NCBI GenBank assembly: GCA_029465975.1
Contig: CM055747.1
Coordinates: 5,960,936-6,024,935, forward strand
From: Dallia pectoralis
Taxonomy: Eukaryota > Chordata > Actinopteri > Esociformes > Umbridae
Length of the DNA stretch: 64,000 bases
Direction of reading: 5' to 3'
Shown: positions 60,995 to 64,000 of the stretch, one piece after another
How the letters are laid out: every line of letters starts with the position of its first letter
Numbering within the stretch: the stretch's first letter is position 1
Notes under the pieces: model-generated
Seen by the model: the letters and a program-made list of their open reading frames with translations, nothing else
Told to the model about the DNA's origin: nothing
The model's database searches: none
Program-made: the position numbers and the translations under genes

Positions 60995-63649
60995 GTTCTG
61001 TTTCTGTTTAACCATTGAATGAAATTACTCATGTTAACTTTTTGGATATGTTCTCTGGAAGCAATATGGATATTAGGTTTCGCTAAATAAATTGTGAACT
61101 TGGTCTACGTTGTCAGAAAGAGACCAGACCCAAGGGTTAGATTTACACTTAGGGAATAAGGAAAAAGGATATCTCAGTATCCAGTTTCTGATGTTAAGAT
61201 GAACAAACATGTGTGTGTGACTATGCATATTGTCCTGTATTAGTGCATCTTATGAATAATAAAATAAACAATGTATGTATATGAACAATAATTAACTTAA
61301 TAATATTCCAGATTGTAAACTTACACAAGTGTCTGTATGTTGAAGAGTGGACTGGATGGTCCAGAACAGAGCAGCTCCACTCCTTTGTCTTGCAGGGGAT
61401 TGTAGCTGAGGTCCAGTTCTCTCAGGGGGCAGTTTGGTGTCTGTAGACTTATGGCCAAAGACTCACAGGATTTATATGTGAGGTTACAGCCATCCAGTCT
61501 GAAGACAGGAGATAATATATTAGATATACAAAGCCTTCAGAATAATAATACTGTATACATCAAAACATTACCAGAACTTACTGTGCTCTCTTGCAGGTTT
61601 TCACAACCGGCAGCAACCTCTGATAACCTGAAACTGATGTCTTGTATGTCTTCATGTTAAACTCCATGTTAACAGGTAGGCCAGAGCTGAACATTGGTGA
61701 GGTTCAAGCTCTGTTTCTGAAAGAGTGCCTGATTTCAGGGAAGTCTGTATGTCTTCAACTAGAGAGTTGGAACCAAGTTCATTCAGACAGTGGAACAAGT
61801 TGATGATCCTTTCTGGTGAGGATTCATTCTTGATCTTCTCTGAGAGATACTCTACTGTTCTCTTAACTGTTTCTTCACTGCCCAGTGTTCTACTTTCTGT
61901 ATTTGTCAGAATACCTCGTATTAAATGTTTATTGTACTCCAGTGAGAGACCTAAAAGGAAGCGGAGAAACAAATCCAGATGTCCATTCTCACTCTGTAAA
62001 GCATGATCTACAGCTCTTCTGTGTAAGTCAGATACTTCATAATCATGGTGGTCAGTGAACTTAGTGGGTGGAAAAATAACTTCCTTCTTGCCCAGACAGG
62101 ACTCTAGAGCATGTACTGCTGCTAGAAACTCCTGAAAGCTCAGATGAACAAAGCTAAAGACCTTCTCTTTGTAAAGCCCAGATTCTTCAATAAAGATTTC
62201 TGTACACAGTGCTGAGTACTCTGATGCCTCTGTCACATCAATGTCACACTCTCTCAGGTCCTCCTCATAGAAGATCAGGTTTCCCTTCTCCAGCTGTTGG
62301 AAAGCCAGCTTAGACAGCTTCAGGATCATCTCTTTGTCTGACTTAGACTGTAATAGGTTTGTCACTGTGGCTTTGTTGTACTTCCTGTTTTTCACACAGG
62401 TTTGGATGAGCAGGAAGTGTCCATACATCTGAGTCAGAGTTCTGGGGACTTCATTCTTCTCTGCTTCTTTCAGCATCGTCTCAAGGACAGTGGCTGATAT
62501 CCAACAGAAGACTGGTATGTGACACATAATGTGGAGGCTCCTTGATGTCTTTATGTGTGAGATGATTCTGCTGGCCAGGTCCTCATCACTGAATCTCTTC
62601 CTGAAGTACTCCTCTTTCTGGAGGTCATTGAACCCTCTCACCTCTGTCACCTGGTCAACACATTCTGAAGGGAACTGATTGGCTGCTGCAGGTCTGGTAG
62701 TTATCCAGAGGAGAGCAGAGGGAAGCAGATTTCCCTGATGAGGTTTGTCAGCAGAATATCCACTGTGGTTGACTCTGTGACATCACAACAGGTCTTGTTG
62801 TTCTTGAAGTCAAGGGGCAGTCGGCACTCATCCAGACCATCAAAGATGAACAGAACTTTGTATTTGTTGTAGTTAGAAATTCCTGCTGTTTTGGTTTCAG
62901 TTGAGAATTGATTGATCAGTTGAATCAAACTGAGTTCTTCCCCTTCCATCAAATTCAGCTCTCTAAAAGGAAGGAAAATACAAATTGGACATCCTGATTG
63001 GCTTTTCCTTCAGCCCAATCCAGAATGAACTTCTGCACGTAGACTGTTTTTCCAATTCCAGCAACACCCTTTGTCAGGACAGTTCTGATAGGTTTGTCTT
63101 GTCCAGGTATGGGTTTGAAGATGTCATTACATTTGATTGCTGTCTCTGTTCTTGTTTGTTTTCTGAGTGTTGTCTCAATCTGTCTCACTTCATGTTCATT
63201 ATTGACTTCTCCCTTTCCACCCTCTGTGATGTAGAGCTCTGTGTAGATCTGATTGAGAAGTGTTGAGTTCCCTTGTTTAGCGAAACCCTCAGACACATAC
63301 TGAAACCTCTTCTTCAGATTAGATTTGAGATCTTGTTGGCATATCATCACAAACTCATCTGAATGAATAAATAAAAACACATTATATCATTGATGTCTCT
63401 AGTTGCAATAACAGAATTGTATAAACTAATAACAAAAACCATATGAATATTATTTTAATGACACTCATATCATTTTAAGATCTGTCACATCTCTTTTTTA
63501 TGGTATTCAACAAAAAAGATGTAATCTTGTCTCAATGTCACAATAATATCTGGAGCGTTCCACAGTAAAGTCAACTCCTACCTTTCTCTTGTGTATCGTT
63601 CTTTGAGCCATGCTGTATGATCTTCAGAGGCTCCTCTTTGGCAGTACAT

Positions 63650-64000
63650 CTATACAATCAGAAATTACAACATTTATAACAACATTTTGTTCTAATTAAA
63701 AAAAAAAATCTGTATTTGATGACTTAACCAATGTACTAGTGGTTGACTGACCAATATAGCTGTAGAAGATGTTTGCAAACCAAATCAGAATGAAAGCAAA
63801 CTCTGTTGTTTTGATGCAAGATTTATATTAAGGTAGGGTATATTGGGTGGTTTTGTTTACCACTATAGATGTCAATCATGTCCTGTATTTGACAGAATGT
63901 TATTGTACATAAAGCAGTGGTCTTTTGTGGCACCAACTCTAAGATTGTGAGTTTGAATCATAATTAAGTCACATACAATCTATAGCCTTAGTGTGGTGAT
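63650..64000. other. 5' side of NLR gene B, nothing recognised
   Basis: Presumed intron upstream of the diverged short exon. I see no copy of the SLSGE exon, the FKEGD exon or the LLEER exon of gene A here; they would have to lie beyond the window or be lost. Confidence 0.5.

Larger units (their letters stand above)
51744..63649 (-). pseudogene. NLR gene B: FISNA-NACHT-LRR-B30.2 paralogue with broken NACHT exon
   Basis: A tandem paralogue of gene A. Exons, high to low: diverged short exon 63649-63582, FISNA-NACHT 63358-61582, LRRs 61498-61325, 59870-59706, 59147-58974 and 57053-56880, linker 54790-54744, B30.2 52297-51744. Splice sites are canonical and exon phases match gene A. The NACHT exon has three lesions relative to A: 1-base deletions near 62970 (just after VFSF) and near 62733 (after LLTNLIR), and a 23-to-4-base replacement near 61665 that leads to a stop. 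Walker A GVAGIGKT and DGLDECR are still readable. LRR, linker and B30.2 exons are open. Upstream exons are not seen before the window ends. The two single-base losses lie in GGG and CCCC runs and could be assembly errors; the third is harder to explain that way. An expressed truncated product is possible. Confidence 0.85.

Overview
The window is vertebrate, almost certainly teleost fish, nuclear DNA. Genes are split by canonical GT-AG introns. Two genes are FISNA-NACHT-LRR-B30.2 receptors, an expansion typical of bony fish. Tc1, hAT, Harbinger-like and LINE relics and CA/GA microsatellites are frequent. The species cannot be named from the sequence; a pike/salmon-like fish is only a guess.

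Layout. (1) 1-14.4 kb, plus strand: the 3' end of a spinster-family sphingolipid transporter (spns2): three terminal coding exons, the last with two codons plus stop, and a probable long 3' UTR. (2) 14.4-29.4 kb: gene-poor spacer with microsatellites, a telomere-like G-rich patch, a decayed Tc1 transposon and a 41-bp minisatellite. (3) 29.4-36.5 kb, minus strand: a complete 14-exon ruvbl2 (Reptin) gene that joins into 463 codons. Two of its introns hold minisatellites that start at the exon edge and multiply the splice site itself: the exon 12 donor about 18 extra times and the exon 11 acceptor about 4 extra times. (4) 37.3-48.8 kb, minus strand: NLR gene A, 11 coding exons, 1188 codons, intact. 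(5) 50.9-64 kb, minus strand: NLR gene B, a tandem head-to-tail paralogue. Its LRR and B30.2 exons are open, but its NACHT exon has two 1-base deletions and a 19-base net deletion; its 5' exons are diverged or outside the window.

spns2 exports sphingosine-1-phosphate and ruvbl2 is a housekeeping AAA+ ATPase of chromatin-remodelling and R2TP complexes; nothing suggests they work with the NLRs. Comparing the two NLR copies dates several insertions: a small hAT MITE is in both, while a Harbinger-like element is only in A, and a 1.9-kb hAT element, a higher-order minisatellite and a 1.7-kb transposon cluster are only in B. No bacterial-type system, CRISPR array or operon is present. The most unusual signal is the pair of splice-site-bearing minisatellites in ruvbl2.
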